A stretch of 64,000 nt of DNA from Rubritalea squalenifaciens DSM 18772 (lineage in GTDB: Bacteria > Verrucomicrobiota > Verrucomicrobiia > Verrucomicrobiales > Akkermansiaceae), in the NCBI RefSeq assembly GCF_900141815.1, contig NZ_FQYR01000002.1, positions 969,091 to 1,033,090 of the forward strand. The letters are read 5' to 3'. Shown piece by piece: positions 16,746 through 25,175 of the stretch (the stretch's first letter is position 1; the number at the start of each line of letters is the position of its first letter). A model generated the notes under the pieces. The model saw nothing but the letters and a program-made list of their open reading frames with translations. It searched no databases and was not told the DNA's origin. The position numbers were made by a program, and so were the translations under genes.

Positions 16746-17513
16746 ATGAAAACACATACGCAAACACTACTCGCCGTGGCAGCGATGACCTGCTCGGGCT
16801 ATGCCGCGACAACTCTAACAAACCAAGTGCTCGTGAACTTTGGTGGATCAATTAGTGGTAACGACTATACGCTTGGCTCTGGCGAGGTAGATACCACTGG
16901 TAGCTTCACAGGTTTTGGTTCGCCAGTTGTCTCAAGCGGTGAGGCTGATCTTACGGGTGGCAGCACGCATCAAGGATTTAACTTTGACCCCACATCACTA
17001 GGGTCTCTAACATCCCAGAACTGGGTGGTAGAAACGAGAGTGAGCTTTGATGCTTTCAATACTGGCCAGAGGACGATCCTCGATGTGAACGGAGATACTG
17101 ATTTCCGTATCAATAACGGAGGTTCTCTTCTAGAGATGGTCTACTGGGACGGAGGCCAGGTAGGTTCACAGACAGCAGCTCTGCCAGGTACAGGAGAGTT
17201 TATACACATTGCTATGGTGTGGGATGCTGCCGCTTCAAGTCTTACTGGCTATGTAGATGGAGTCGCCATTGGAACGATTGACAACAACGCCTTTGCTACT
17301 CCAGACGCGAACAATGTCAGCTTTGGCTACTTCGGTCGTAATGGCTTCGATAACCGCGGTATCGATGGGCAGCTGGATAGTGTGGCTTTTTCCACCTTCA
17401 CAGGCAGCTTTGACGCGAATACGGATTTCCAAATCGCAGCGGTGCCTGAGCCTTCCACAAGTATGTTGGTAGGTTTGTCCGGAATGTTAGTGCTGCTGAG
17501 ACGCAGACGTTAG
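16746..17513 (+). CDS. LamG-like secreted protein with PEP-CTERM sorting tail
   Basis: 255 residues: signal peptide (residues 1-20, ending GYAA), a LamG-like beta-sandwich (NWVVETRVSFDAF, FIHIAMVWDAAASSLTGYVD, IDGQLDSVAFSTF), and a C-terminal sorting signal made of VPEPS, a hydrophobic helix (MLVGLSGMLVLL) and RRRR. PEP-CTERM proteins are cut and handled by exosortase during export to the surface; no exosortase gene is in the window. It lies 69 bases after the FecR-LamG gene and ends at a terminator, so it may be a direct target of the adjacent sigma factor. Confidence 0.87.
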   Translation: MKTHTQTLLAVAAMTCSGYAATTLTNQVLVNFGGSISGNDYTLGSGEVDTTGSFTGFGSPVVSSGEADLTGGSTHQGFNFDPTSLGSLTSQNWVVETRVSFDAFNTGQRTILDVNGDTDFRINNGGSLLEMVYWDGGQVGSQTAALPGTGEFIHIAMVWDAAASSLTGYVDGVAIGTIDNNAFATPDANNVSFGYFGRNGFDNRGIDGQLDSVAFSTFTGSFDANTDFQIAAVPEPSTSMLVGLSGMLVLLRRRR

Positions 17514-17547
17514 GTCTGCAAGATTGCTCACTCACGCAGACTCGCTT

Positions 17548-17588
17548 GGCGTTCTCAGTAAGCAAAAGCTTACTGGGGGCGCTTTTTT
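17548..17588 (+). terminator. Rho-independent terminator
   Basis: An inverted repeat with core CAGTAAGC-AAAA-GCTTACTG and an outer GCG/CGC clamp is followed by six T residues. It closes the sigma/FecR/PEP-CTERM unit. The stop codon of the convergent rfbB lies inside the T-run. Confidence 0.85.
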
Positions 17589-18534
17589 ATGCCAGTTTGC
17601 TTTCGATTTCTTTGACCACGGCCGCAAAGGAGGTGTCAAAGTCATGAATGGGCTGCCAGCCGAGTAGCTCACGGGCTTTGCTGGCGTCGAGGGCGTAGCG
17701 CCTGTCGTGACCGGGACGGTCATCAGTGTAGGAGATGAGCTCGCGAGGTTTTCCAAGAATATCCAGAACCCGTTCCGCGATTTCCTGGTTGGCGATCTCT
17801 TTATTGGCGCCAATATTCAGAACGGTACCAGCTGGCGCCTTAAGAGCAGTCGCAATGAGTGCGGAACAGTGGTCCTCTACATGGATCCAGTCACGGACCT
17901 GCTGGCCGTCACCGTAGAGCGGCAGGGGCAGCTCTTGGATCGCTTTCTGGATCAGAAGTGGGATGAGTTTTTCCGGGTACTGATGGCTGCCGTAGTTGTT
18001 TGAGCAGCGCGTGATGACCACGTCCTGCTGGTAGGTGGTATGCGCTGCCAGGCTGAGAAGGTCCCCGGAGGCCTTGGAGGCGGAGTAAGGGGATGATGGG
18101 GCGAGTGGGGATTCTTCGGTGAAGATTCCAGGGGCTTCTATGGAGCCGTAGACTTCGTCGGTGGAGATTTGGATCATTGGCACGTTTTTGTGACGGCAAA
18201 TCTCCAGCAGGTTCTCGGTCCCTACAATATTGGTATTGATGAAGTCTTCAGGCTTTTCAATAGAGCGGTCTACGTGGGACTCGGCGGCGAGGTTGAAGAC
18301 GCACGTAGGGTGGGTCTGATTGAAGACCAAATTGAGACAAGCCTTACTGACGATGTCGATATGGTGAAAATCGATACGAGGATCCACAGGCAGGTTGTCT
18401 TTGGAGCCTGCGTAGGTTAATTTATCTACGATCGTGAGCTTCTCTACGTCCGGGTGCTGGAGTAGCAACCTGCATAAGGTGGAGCCAATAAAGCCAGCTC
18501 CTCCGGTGACGAGTGGATGGGATAGAGAGCGCAT
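17587..18534 (-). CDS. rfbB: dTDP-glucose 4,6-dehydratase
   Basis: 315 residues, SDR fold. NAD-binding GxxGxxG is in TGGAGFIGSTLC; NLAAESHVDRSIE and the active-site region STDEVYGSI with YSASK (Tyr/Lys pair) match RmlB, and the C-terminal part has YGDGQQVRDWIHVEDH. It converts dTDP-glucose to dTDP-4-keto-6-deoxyglucose, a precursor of rhamnose and other deoxysugars. rfbA, rfbC and rfbD are not adjacent. It starts 12 bases after the BlaR1-like gene and seems co-transcribed with it, which is an unusual pairing. Slightly short against the ~350 of most RmlB. Confidence 0.9.
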   Translation of the reverse strand: MRSLSHPLVTGGAGFIGSTLCRLLLQHPDVEKLTIVDKLTYAGSKDNLPVDPRIDFHHIDIVSKACLNLVFNQTHPTCVFNLAAESHVDRSIEKPEDFINTNIVGTENLLEICRHKNVPMIQISTDEVYGSIEAPGIFTEESPLAPSSPYSASKASGDLLSLAAHTTYQQDVVITRCSNNYGSHQYPEKLIPLLIQKAIQELPLPLYGDGQQVRDWIHVEDHCSALIATALKAPAGTVLNIGANKEIANQEIAERVLDILGKPRELISYTDDRPGHDRRYALDASKARELLGWQPIHDFDTSFAAVVKEIESKLA

Positions 18535-18546
18535 GATGGCTGTGGC

Positions 18547-19551
18547 TTAGTTAGCCGGGAATGGGTCTGCAGTGAGACGCATTTGTACCTCTTGTGGATT
18601 ATACGGGTCTTCCACTTGGATGGCTCTGGGGATCTCCATAGCGCGGGGAGCCTCTGGGCGTACCAAAGTAAAAGCCAGAGTGGAGCCCGCTGTCACAGTC
18701 AGGAGAAGACCTACGAGTAGAGGACTTTGGGAAATGTTTCCGGAGAGAAGTTGGTCGACACGCCTGCGCAGTGGGGCTTGCCCTGCCATCGCAAGAGCCA
18801 GTGCCGTGTGTTTCTGGTTTGCAGCCGCCTGAGCTACATCACAGAGTGCGAGGATGTATTTCTTGGCGTCGGCGCCACGGGAAATGATGTGGGCGTCGCA
18901 GGCGAATTCGCACTCGCTAATCAGGCGTTTTTTGAGAATCCATACCAGAGGGTTGAACCAATGGATGGCGCAGGTAAGGTGCGCTGCCATGGAGAGCCAG
19001 AGATCACGGCGGCTGACATGACCGAGCTCGTGTAGAAGCACCATGCGTGTGGTGTCGCTCGACCAGTTGCGTGCTGATTCAGGCAGAAGGATAGTCGGTT
19101 TGATCAATCCGGTGACGATGGGGGACTTGATCTGCTTGGAGTAGCGTACTCTCGTAGATTGCTTGAGTCCGAGGAGTTGGATGCACTCTGCGTGAAGCTC
19201 GGTAATCTCCTTTGAGTCCACGGCAACGGAGCTTTTAATCCAGCGGTGGATGGCAAAGCGGTTGAGGAGGATGCGGCCAATCAGCAGGGACGCGATGCAG
19301 CCCCATGCCATGGGGAGAAGCATGCTGGCATTCTGAAAGCTGCCTACTGCGGCTGTACTTGCTGGGACTTCAGTCATCCATGGGACAGTCACCTTGTACT
19401 TAGGAAGCATGATGAGAAGCGGAGAGGCCAAGATCAGGAGAAACATTCCCGAAGTTAGCTTCGAAGACCGTGCTGGGTTCATACGGCCCAGCCACACGCT
19501 AAGGAGCAGTGCGAGTACGGACAGAATAGTACTGATGAGAATAAAGGTCAC
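18547..19551 (-). CDS. BlaR1/MecR1-type M56 membrane metallopeptidase
   Basis: 334 residues. Hydrophobic segments at the N-terminus (about 2-20, 34-50, 75-95) precede the zinc-peptidase motif HELGH at His174-His178 and the downstream acidic region ISECEFACDAHII. A late membrane segment (LLVGLLLTVTAGSTLAFTLV) comes near residue 290. In the known systems the M56 protease inactivates the BlaI repressor after a signal. There is no penicillin-binding sensor domain here, only ~30 residues after the last helix, so the signal differs from beta-lactam sensing. It follows the BlaI gene by 17 bases. Confidence 0.87.
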   Translation of the reverse strand: MTFILISTILSVLALLLSVWLGRMNPARSSKLTSGMFLLILASPLLIMLPKYKVTVPWMTEVPASTAAVGSFQNASMLLPMAWGCIASLLIGRILLNRFAIHRWIKSSVAVDSKEITELHAECIQLLGLKQSTRVRYSKQIKSPIVTGLIKPTILLPESARNWSSDTTRMVLLHELGHVSRRDLWLSMAAHLTCAIHWFNPLVWILKKRLISECEFACDAHIISRGADAKKYILALCDVAQAAANQKHTALALAMAGQAPLRRRVDQLLSGNISQSPLLVGLLLTVTAGSTLAFTLVRPEAPRAMEIPRAIQVEDPYNPQEVQMRLTADPFPAN

Positions 19552-19568
19552 GGTGAGTCTCTGGCTGA

Positions 19569-19946
19569 CTAGGACTTATCTTCTACTAGACGGCGGATGT
19601 CTTCAATTTCTTTCTGAGACAGCTCCTGGTCTTCGTCTTCCAGTAACGCTGCTACGAGATTCTGGGGCTTACCCTCGAAGAATGTAGAGAGCAGGTTCTG
19701 GATGGCGGACTTCCGGGCTTTTTTCTCCGTGATCGCCGGTTTGTAGATGTAGCGGCGGGATTCCTTGCCGTGTTTCACCATGCCTTTGGTTTCCAAGGTG
19801 GCGAGGAGTGCTCTCACAGCGGAATAGGATGGAGGGTCAGGAAGATTTTCCTGCACTTCCTTTGCTGACGCTTGGCCGAGGCGATAGATGATGTCCATAA
19901 TCTGCCGCTCGCGACGCGAGAGCTGGCCTTTTTCCAGTCTGTTCAT
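19569..19946 (-). CDS. BlaI/MecI/CopY-family transcriptional repressor
   Basis: 125 residues from the ATG at 19946; a GTG at 19964 could add six. Winged-helix pattern is clear: LSRRERQIMDIIYRLGQASA, VQENLPDPPSYSAVRALLAT, LETKGMVKHGKESRRYIY, then the helical dimerisation tail. It should repress its own operon and perhaps the divergent lipoprotein gene by binding dyads in the shared upstream region. Paired with the M56 protease, as in the bla and mec systems. Confidence 0.92.
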   Translation of the reverse strand: MNRLEKGQLSRRERQIMDIIYRLGQASAKEVQENLPDPPSYSAVRALLATLETKGMVKHGKESRRYIYKPAITEKKARKSAIQNLLSTFFEGKPQNLVAALLEDEDQELSQKEIEDIRRLVEDKS

Positions 19947-19964
19947 AAACGCCAACTTAGCCAC

Positions 19965-20005
19965 TGCTGGAAATACTGCAATTCAAAAATGCTGGAATTG
20001 CAGCA
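19965..20005. promoter_or_regulatory. Two TGCTGGAA-type dyads, candidate BlaI operators
   Basis: TGCTGGAAATACTGCA (19965-19980) and TGCTGGAATTGCAGCA (19990-20005) lie in the gap between blaI and the divergent lipoprotein gene. The second differs from its own reverse complement at only two of 16 positions. A third partial copy (AATGCTG, 20031-20037) is nearer the lipoprotein gene. Location and symmetry fit operators of the adjacent repressor. Confidence 0.6.
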
Positions 20006-20051
20006 TAAAAAAGGTTGACGGTATATTTGAAATGCTGTTTTTATAGCGTTA

Positions 20052-20879
20052 ATGAAGCGTTTCGAGGTGAGTCATGTGATCAAGGTGCTGTGTGCTGGAC
20101 TGCTAGTCGTATTGGCGAGTTGTAGTGCACCGGTGGCACCAGCGCCCTATGCTGCCAGTATGGAGGTGGGGACAGCCGATACAGCAAGGGCTCGCCCGGC
20201 GAGCTATGCTCAAAAAAGGACTCATGCCGAGCCGAGGCCCGGCTTGGGGACCAGCTGGGGCAATGAGGTCGAGTCGCCGATCAGCTACACGAACTTCAAA
20301 CGCAGTTCAGACAAACCAAATGCCGTAGAGAAAATCCTCTACAATGATGCAGAAGGGGTGGATGCGATGGCTGGGCCAGACACGCGCACGAACAACGGTC
20401 TAGTGAAGGCCAAGGGGGGATTAGTCGAATGGGGGATCAAGAGTGGCTGGGGTTACAGTAAGAACGTCTATGGCAGGGGCAACCGGTTTGTCGTTGGCAG
20501 CATGGGCAAGAACTACTCCCTGGTGGTGAAAAACCTGAGTAATTCCCGCTTGGAAATCGTTCTTAGTGTGGATGGCCTGGATGTGATGGATGGAAAGCCT
20601 GCTTCCTTTGCCAAGCGCGGCTACATAGTTTCTCCCGGCCATACGCTCACTGTGGATGGTTTTCGCACGAGTGAAGATGCTGTAGCAGCTTTCAAGTTTT
20701 CCACGGTAGGCGCTTCGTATAGCAACTTGCGTCATAATACGACCCGCAATGTGGGGGTCATTGGCATGGCTGTATTTACCGAGAAAGGTGTCGACCCTTG
20801 GAAGTGGAGTAAGAGGGAGCTGGAGCGCAGGCGTAATGCTTCTCCTTTTGCTGAGGCGCCCCCAGTGCGCGCCAGATAA
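20052..20879 (+). CDS. Hypothetical lipoprotein
   Basis: 275 residues. A lipoprotein signal is present: hydrophobic stretch then lipobox LASC near residue 24, giving a lipid-anchored Cys. The following ~60 residues are low in structure; residues ~115-240 look like a single beta-rich domain (SLVVKNLSNSRLEIVLSVDG, GYIVSPGHTLTVDGF). The C-terminus is basic. I recognise no family. It faces blaI across a 105-base gap that holds candidate BlaI operators, so it may be part of that regulon. A TTGACG at 20015 lacks a well-spaced -10. Confidence 0.75.
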   Translation: MKRFEVSHVIKVLCAGLLVVLASCSAPVAPAPYAASMEVGTADTARARPASYAQKRTHAEPRPGLGTSWGNEVESPISYTNFKRSSDKPNAVEKILYNDAEGVDAMAGPDTRTNNGLVKAKGGLVEWGIKSGWGYSKNVYGRGNRFVVGSMGKNYSLVVKNLSNSRLEIVLSVDGLDVMDGKPASFAKRGYIVSPGHTLTVDGFRTSEDAVAAFKFSTVGASYSNLRHNTTRNVGVIGMAVFTEKGVDPWKWSKRELERRRNASPFAEAPPVRAR

Positions 20880-20913
20880 AGAATTTCGTCAAGTAAGTGT
20901 GAACTAGAAACAA

Positions 20914-20945
20914 GAGAACCATCAGGCATTCCTGATGGTTCTTTT
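20914..20945 (+). terminator. Rho-independent terminator
   Basis: GAACCATCAGG-CATT-CCTGATGGTTC is a perfect 11-bp stem followed by TTTT. It closes the lipoprotein gene and may partly serve the convergent HTH gene. Confidence 0.88.
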
Positions 20946-20975
20946 CGTATAAAGGGGGCTAGCTTATTGGTGCTT

Positions 20976-21305
20976 CTACAGCTTAGATTTCAGGGCTGCG
21001 TATTCCTTGCGCAACTTATCAAGCTCTTCTTCTTGCTTGGCCATTGCCTTGTGGATATCGCCAAGACGCTTGAGGACCCTGGAAATGTCGGCATCTGTCT
21101 TTTTGCGGCGGGGTGATGGGGATCCCGCATCTTTGAGCCAGTTGCCGATGGTAAGCTGAGAAACATTGTATTCGCGGGATGCTGCTGCAGCCCCGCCACG
21201 GCCGTTTTCGGCATTATGTCTGTCTACGAAGGTAAGGATTTCAGCCTTTTCTTTTGTAGAATAACGTTTGCCTCGACTCACACTGTTCACTTTTGCTTTC
21301 GCCAT
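20976..21305 (-). CDS. Orphan HTH (transposase-like fold) DNA-binding protein with coiled coil
   Basis: 109 residues. The N-terminal half is a homeodomain-like HTH of the type found in IS3/IS911 OrfA proteins (KRYSTKEKAEILTFVDRH, then ASREYNVSQLTIGNWLKD). A basic linker follows, then a ~35-residue coiled coil (LGDIHKAMAKQEEELDKLRK). No transposase partner, terminal inverted repeats or target duplication is visible nearby, so it looks like a domesticated regulator and not an active element. Paired TAACTAGTT sites upstream may be its operators. Confidence 0.7.
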   Translation of the reverse strand: MAKAKVNSVSRGKRYSTKEKAEILTFVDRHNAENGRGGAAAASREYNVSQLTIGNWLKDAGSPSPRRKKTDADISRVLKRLGDIHKAMAKQEEELDKLRKEYAALKSKL

Positions 21306-21662
21306 ACCAAGATTATCTAATCATCTGATAAGATTTTTCAAGTTCTAACTAGTTAATAATATGCAACTTGTTTTGAGTCTATTGTGTTTATAACTAGTTT
21401 ATATGTAGTATGTAGTGTTTGTTGGTGTTCCTTCTCAATGGATCTATAAGTAAAGTATCTGGATGCAGCGTATATAGAGTAAGCGCGTTCTCTTTTAGTT
21501 CATTGTTAGATTACAAGGCTTATCAGGTATAGATGTACGTTCAGCCGATTGAATGAGTGCTAGGAAAAGAAAAGATTCTACAGCCAAGGTGGCTATAGAA
21601 TCTAAAGTGTTAGAAAGAGGAGAGTTGGGGATATTGCTTTCTGGAGCAGATAGGTAAACGCT
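21306..21662. other. AT-rich intergenic region with repeated TAACTAGTT sites
   Basis: About 350 bases without a credible gene. It holds TTATC-9-GATAA (21313-21331), a palindrome TAACTAGTTA (21346-21355) and a second TAACTAGTT (21391-21399) 45 bases further on, all close to the start of the HTH gene. The right end contains the sdaA terminator. The segment between about 21400 and 21560 shows nothing I can interpret. Confidence 0.5.
21563..21603 (-). terminator. Rho-independent terminator of sdaA
   Basis: On the minus strand AGATTCTA and AGCCA pair with TGGCT and TAGAATCT around one mismatch, followed by TTTTCTTTTC. Lies about 60 bases after the sdaA stop. Confidence 0.75.
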
Positions 21663-21664
21663 CT

Positions 21665-23044
21665 TCAGCATTCGACCACATTGACCGCGAGGCCGCCACG
21701 TGCCGTTTCCTTATACTTTTCCTGCATGTCTCGTCCTGTGTCTCTCATGGTGCGGATGACCTTATCTAGCGAGACAAAGTGTGTACCGTCGCCGTTCATC
21801 GCCATGCGGGCCGCGTTGATTGCTTTTACGGATGCCATCGCATTGCGCTCAATGCATGGGATTTGAACCAGGCCGCCGATCGGGTCACAGGTAAGTCCAA
21901 GGTTGTGCTCCATGCCGATTTCGGCCGCATTCTCGACTTGTTCAGCGGTGCCGCCCAGGTATTCCACGAGAGCACCGGCCGCCATGGAGCAAGCCACGCC
22001 GACTTCTCCCTGGCAGCCGACATCAGCTCCGGAGATGGAAGCGTTCTTCTTATAGAGAATGGCGATGGCTCCCGCGGTGAGTAGGAAGCGGTGGACACCG
22101 TCCTTGTGTGGAGATTGCTTGAAACGGGTGGCGTAATGGAGCACTGCCGGGATAATGCCAGCTGCACCATTGGTTGGCGCCGTAACAACACGGCCGCCAC
22201 CTGCGTTTTCCTCGTTAACCGCCAGTGCGTAGAGGCCGACCCAATCGAGAACGGAAAGAGGATCCGATAGGGTGGATTCAGCGCGGGTGGTAAGCTGAGT
22301 ATGTACGGCCTTGGCGCGGCGTTTTACTTTGAGTCCGCCGGGGAGCTGGCCTTCATTGTTGATGCCATTGCGGACGCATTCTTGCATCGTTGCCCAGATT
22401 TTATCGAGAGCGGCACGTGTTTCCTTTTCGGGGCGTAGCGCGTTCTCATTGGCTAGCATGATCTCAGAGATCGAGCAGCCGAGGGACTGGGAGATTTCCA
22501 AGAGGTCATCCGCGTTATCAAAGGGGTGAGGTCCTGGAATGGTGTTGCCTTTCTTGGGAGGGTTCTTGAGCTCTTCCTCAGTAGAGATGAAGCCGCCGCC
22601 CATGGAATAGATGATTTCCTCGCTGACTACATTGCCCTCAGCGTCGCGGGCGGAGAAATGCATGCCGTTCGGGTGAAGCGGGAGTGGCTGAAGGCGGTGG
22701 AAATCAAGGTCTTCCTTGGGGTTAAAGGTAATGGTTTTGCCGCCTGGAATGGTGATCTGCTGTGTTTGCTCGAGCTCGGCAAGGCGTGATTCCATGGTTT
22801 CTACGGCAATGGAGTCAGGCATTTCGCCCATGAATCCAAAGATGAGGGCTGTTCCGGTGCCGTGGCCTTTACCGGTAGCGGCCAGGGAACCATAGAGGTC
22901 GCAGCGGACATTGGCTACCTTGTCAGTCAGACCTTGGCCCTTGAGTGAGTTGACGAATTCACAGGCTGCTTTCATCGGTCCCACGGTGTGGGAAGATGAA
23001 GGGCCGATACCGATACTGAAAAGGTCTAGAATGGAGATGTGCAT
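21665..23044 (-). CDS. sdaA: L-serine ammonia-lyase (iron-sulfur, single chain)
   Basis: 459 residues, the single-polypeptide E. coli-type length. The beta domain opens with [18 protein letters not shown]. The alpha domain has [19 protein letters not shown] and the cysteines [12 protein letters not shown] that hold the oxygen-sensitive 4Fe-4S cluster. It deaminates L-serine to pyruvate and ammonia. It stands alone with its own terminator. No serine transporter is adjacent. Confidence 0.95.
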   Translation of the reverse strand: MHISILDLFSIGIGPSSSHTVGPMKAACEFVNSLKGQGLTDKVANVRCDLYGSLAATGKGHGTGTALIFGFMGEMPDSIAVETMESRLAELEQTQQITIPGGKTITFNPKEDLDFHRLQPLPLHPNGMHFSARDAEGNVVSEEIIYSMGGGFISTEEELKNPPKKGNTIPGPHPFDNADDLLEISQSLGCSISEIMLANENALRPEKETRAALDKIWATMQECVRNGINNEGQLPGGLKVKRRAKAVHTQLTTRAESTLSDPLSVLDWVGLYALAVNEENAGGGRVVTAPTNGAAGIIPAVLHYATRFKQSPHKDGVHRFLLTAGAIAILYKKNASISGADVGCQGEVGVACSMAAGALVEYLGGTAEQVENAAEIGMEHNLGLTCDPIGGLVQIPCIERNAMASVKAINAARMAMNGDGTHFVSLDKVIRTMRDTGRDMQEKYKETARGGLAVNVVEC

Positions 23045-23166
23045 GGTGTGGGAAATGCTTTGCGGAGGCTCATGGAGATCAGGGCGCTCCCTGGCGCGAG
23101 AGAACTAGCATGAGAATGTAGAGTTTAACACTAAGAATTATAGCGGATAGAGAGAAATGAGAGGGG

Positions 23167-23211
23167 TAAAAAAAGAACCGCCTTCACCTGTGATACAAGG
23201 TGAAGGCGGTT
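23167..23211 (-). terminator. Rho-independent terminator of the glyoxalase gene
   Basis: AACCGCCTTCACCT pairs perfectly with AGGTGAAGGCGGTT over 14 bp around an 8-base loop. On the minus strand it is followed by CTTTTTTTACC. Confidence 0.9.
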
Positions 23212-23236
23212 GAAAGTAGCTGTGATAAGCGAAGTC

Positions 23237-23617
23237 CTACTTGTTTGGAAGGATTTCGACCTCGTATCCATCGGGGTCCGTCACGAAGGCCATTTGACGG
23301 TTGGCTGGGTCGGCGAATTTCGTGCGCCAGTCGCCAGGCCAGATTTCGATGCCATCATTCTCCAGCTTGTCACAGTAGGCGATCACGTCATCGACGCCCA
23401 CGCAGGTGTGCATGAGGTCCTCTGGGAACTCTACCTTATATTCCGGTGAGTAGGTGAGTTCCAAAAAGTGCTCGGATCCTGGGAGGTGCAGGAAGGCGAG
23501 CTGGTTGCCCTGAGGGGATGTCTTCTGGTCACCGAGCTCAAAGCCGAGTTTGGTGTAGAAGTCGATGGATTGCTCCGGATTGGAAACGCGGATGCGGGTG
23601 TGAAGAAATTTGATCAT
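23237..23617 (-). CDS. VOC-family glyoxalase I-like protein
   Basis: 126 residues with the two beta-alpha-beta-beta-beta modules of glyoxalase I. The four metal-ligand positions are filled: His near residue 6 (FLHTRIRV), Glu near 54 (HFLELTYSP), His near 70 (LMHTCVGV) and Glu near 121 (GYEVEIL). The pattern LGFELGDQK and FVTDPDGYEVE fits lactoylglutathione lyase, which detoxifies methylglyoxal. Its length is close to the short nickel-dependent bacterial enzymes. gloA is likely but other VOC enzymes cannot be excluded. Confidence 0.82.
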   Translation of the reverse strand: MIKFLHTRIRVSNPEQSIDFYTKLGFELGDQKTSPQGNQLAFLHLPGSEHFLELTYSPEYKVEFPEDLMHTCVGVDDVIAYCDKLENDGIEIWPGDWRTKFADPANRQMAFVTDPDGYEVEILPNK

Positions 23618-23654
23618 AGTGTACGGTTGTTGGTCGTTTCAGCTAGTTAGTGAG

Positions 23655-23945
23655 TTATTCCGGGATCTCGTGGTCCTCCAGTAGGCGGAAGGTGTCACGG
23701 TTCTTGCGGATGTAAAGGGGCTCGCCCTCGTCGCCTGCCTCCCAGCCATTCTCAAGACCGAAGTCGATAATGTCCGGGATCCATTTTAGGTTGAATAGCT
23801 TGGGGACCTGGGCGATGAGCATTTGGGAGCCGGGGATTTCAGCTGCCTCGATGCGTACTTCCGTCCCCTTTGGAGTGGAGTATGCAATCCAGCGGTACTG
23901 GACGTCATCGAGACACATGACTTTGGAGCCTTTGCGTGGGATCAT
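23655..23945 (-). CDS. Small hypothetical protein
   Basis: 96 residues, acidic, no signal or membrane segment. Alternates short strands (RWIAYSTPKGTEVRIEAAEI) with one helix-like segment (WIPDIIDFGLENGW). Precedes the glyoxalase gene by 37 bases on the same strand. No family recognised; coding judged from length, composition and clean fit between neighbours. Confidence 0.6.
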   Translation of the reverse strand: MIPRKGSKVMCLDDVQYRWIAYSTPKGTEVRIEAAEIPGSQMLIAQVPKLFNLKWIPDIIDFGLENGWEAGDEGEPLYIRKNRDTFRLLEDHEIPE

Positions 23946-24004
23946 AATCTATTTTAGGTAATGGATGATAAAATCAGAACGGGGGAATTCAAGTGATTGC
24001 GGGA

Positions 24005-24307
24005 TTACTGCCAGGGTTTCTTGCTGTTCCGTGCATCGCGCATGCCGAGGATGAAGCCCCAGATGCAGAGAGGTATGGTCGAGAACAGGGAGAGGCCAAT
24101 GATAGATGCTGCCGTAATCATGAGCACGGTGCGGATGGTTCCCCAGGCGGATTCTGTGTCTCCGCCTACGAGAGCTAATACCACAAAGGCAGCAAATACC
24201 ATGGAGCGCGACCAGCGCACGATCTTATTGATATGAGTAAAGCGGTCCTCTCGGACGGGAGGGGATGGCTTTGGTGGTGCCTCTGGTGCTTGATAGGGAT
24301 TAGTCAC
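24005..24307 (-). CDS. Small hypothetical membrane protein
   Basis: 100 residues. A Pro-rich cytoplasmic N-terminus (NPYQAPEAPPKPSPP, a start common in small Verrucomicrobia/Planctomycetes membrane proteins) is followed by two hydrophobic segments (SMVFAAFVVLALVGG and VLMITAASIIGLSLFSTI with LCIWGFIL) and a basic tail. It begins nine bases after the thyA stop and so is probably co-transcribed. Function unknown. Confidence 0.6.
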   Translation of the reverse strand: MTNPYQAPEAPPKPSPPVREDRFTHINKIVRWSRSMVFAAFVVLALVGGDTESAWGTIRTVLMITAASIIGLSLFSTIPLCIWGFILGMRDARNSKKPWQ

Positions 24308-24316
24308 GGAGCCAGA

Positions 24317-25132
24317 CTAGACGGATACTTCAGCCTTGATGTGCGGATGGGGATCGTAGTTCTCGAGGCGGAAGTCCTCGAAGGTGAAAGCATCGATGTC
24401 CTTGATCTCCGGGTTGACCCACATAGTGGGAAGCTCGCGTGGCTCGCGGGTGAGCTGGAGTCGGGCTTGGTCCAGATGATTCTTGTAGAGGTGAAGGTCT
24501 CCAAAGGTATGGATGAAATCACGCGGGGTGTAGTCCAGCACCTGGGCGATCATCATGGTAAAGAGAGCGTAGGAGGCGATATTGAAAGGGACGCCAAGGA
24601 AAAGATCCGCAGAGCGCTGATAGAGCTGGCAGGAAAGGCCGGGCTTTTCTCCGGGAGCTGAGGGCTCGTGAACGTAGAACTGGAATAGCAGGTGGCAGGG
24701 AGGCAGGGCCATTTCATCGACCTTGCCCACGTTCCAGGCGGAAACGAGGTGGCGGCGTGAGTGTGGCTTGTTTTTCAGGTCGTCTATGAGGCGGGCGACC
24801 TGATCGATGGTGGAGCCGTCTTCCTTGGCCCAGGCGCGCCACTGCTGGCCGTAGACGGGGCCCAAGTCACCATTTTCGTCTGCCCATTCATCCCAGATGC
24901 GTACGCCGTTTTCCTTCAAGTAGGAAATGTTGGTGTCCCCTTTGAGGAACCAGAGCAGCTCATGGATGATGGAGCGCAGGTGCAGCTTTTTGGTGGTCAG
25001 GCAGGGAAATCCTTTGCGGAGATCGTAGCGGGCCTGTCGACCAAAGACGGAGAGGGTGCCGGTGCCGGTACGGTCATGGCGTTCTTCGCCATTTTCCAGA
25101 ACGTCTCTGAGAAGGTCGAGGTATTGCTGCAT
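24317..25132 (-). CDS. thyA: Thymidylate synthase
   Basis: 271 residues from the ATG at 25132 ([15 protein letters not shown]). Upstream in-frame codons overlap the ArfB-like gene and have no family likeness. Family motifs: [27 protein letters not shown], the catalytic Cys in [26 protein letters not shown] and [13 protein letters not shown]. It methylates dUMP to dTMP using methylene-tetrahydrofolate. folA is not adjacent. Lies 43 bases after the ArfB-like gene. Confidence 0.97.
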   Translation of the reverse strand: MQQYLDLLRDVLENGEERHDRTGTGTLSVFGRQARYDLRKGFPCLTTKKLHLRSIIHELLWFLKGDTNISYLKENGVRIWDEWADENGDLGPVYGQQWRAWAKEDGSTIDQVARLIDDLKNKPHSRRHLVSAWNVGKVDEMALPPCHLLFQFYVHEPSAPGEKPGLSCQLYQRSADLFLGVPFNIASYALFTMMIAQVLDYTPRDFIHTFGDLHLYKNHLDQARLQLTREPRELPTMWVNPEIKDIDAFTFEDFRLENYDPHPHIKAEVSV

Positions 25133-25175
25133 GGCGGTACTTTGGAGGCAAGGCTGCGGTGAGGAAAGCCAAATT

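Noticed and set aside
20015-20047. Promoter TTGACG ... TATAGC before the lipoprotein gene
   Set aside because: The 21-base spacing is too long for a standard promoter and the -10 nearly touches the ATG.
20976-21305. An insertion sequence around the transposase-like HTH gene
   Set aside because: No DDE transposase, terminal inverted repeats or target-site duplication can be seen.
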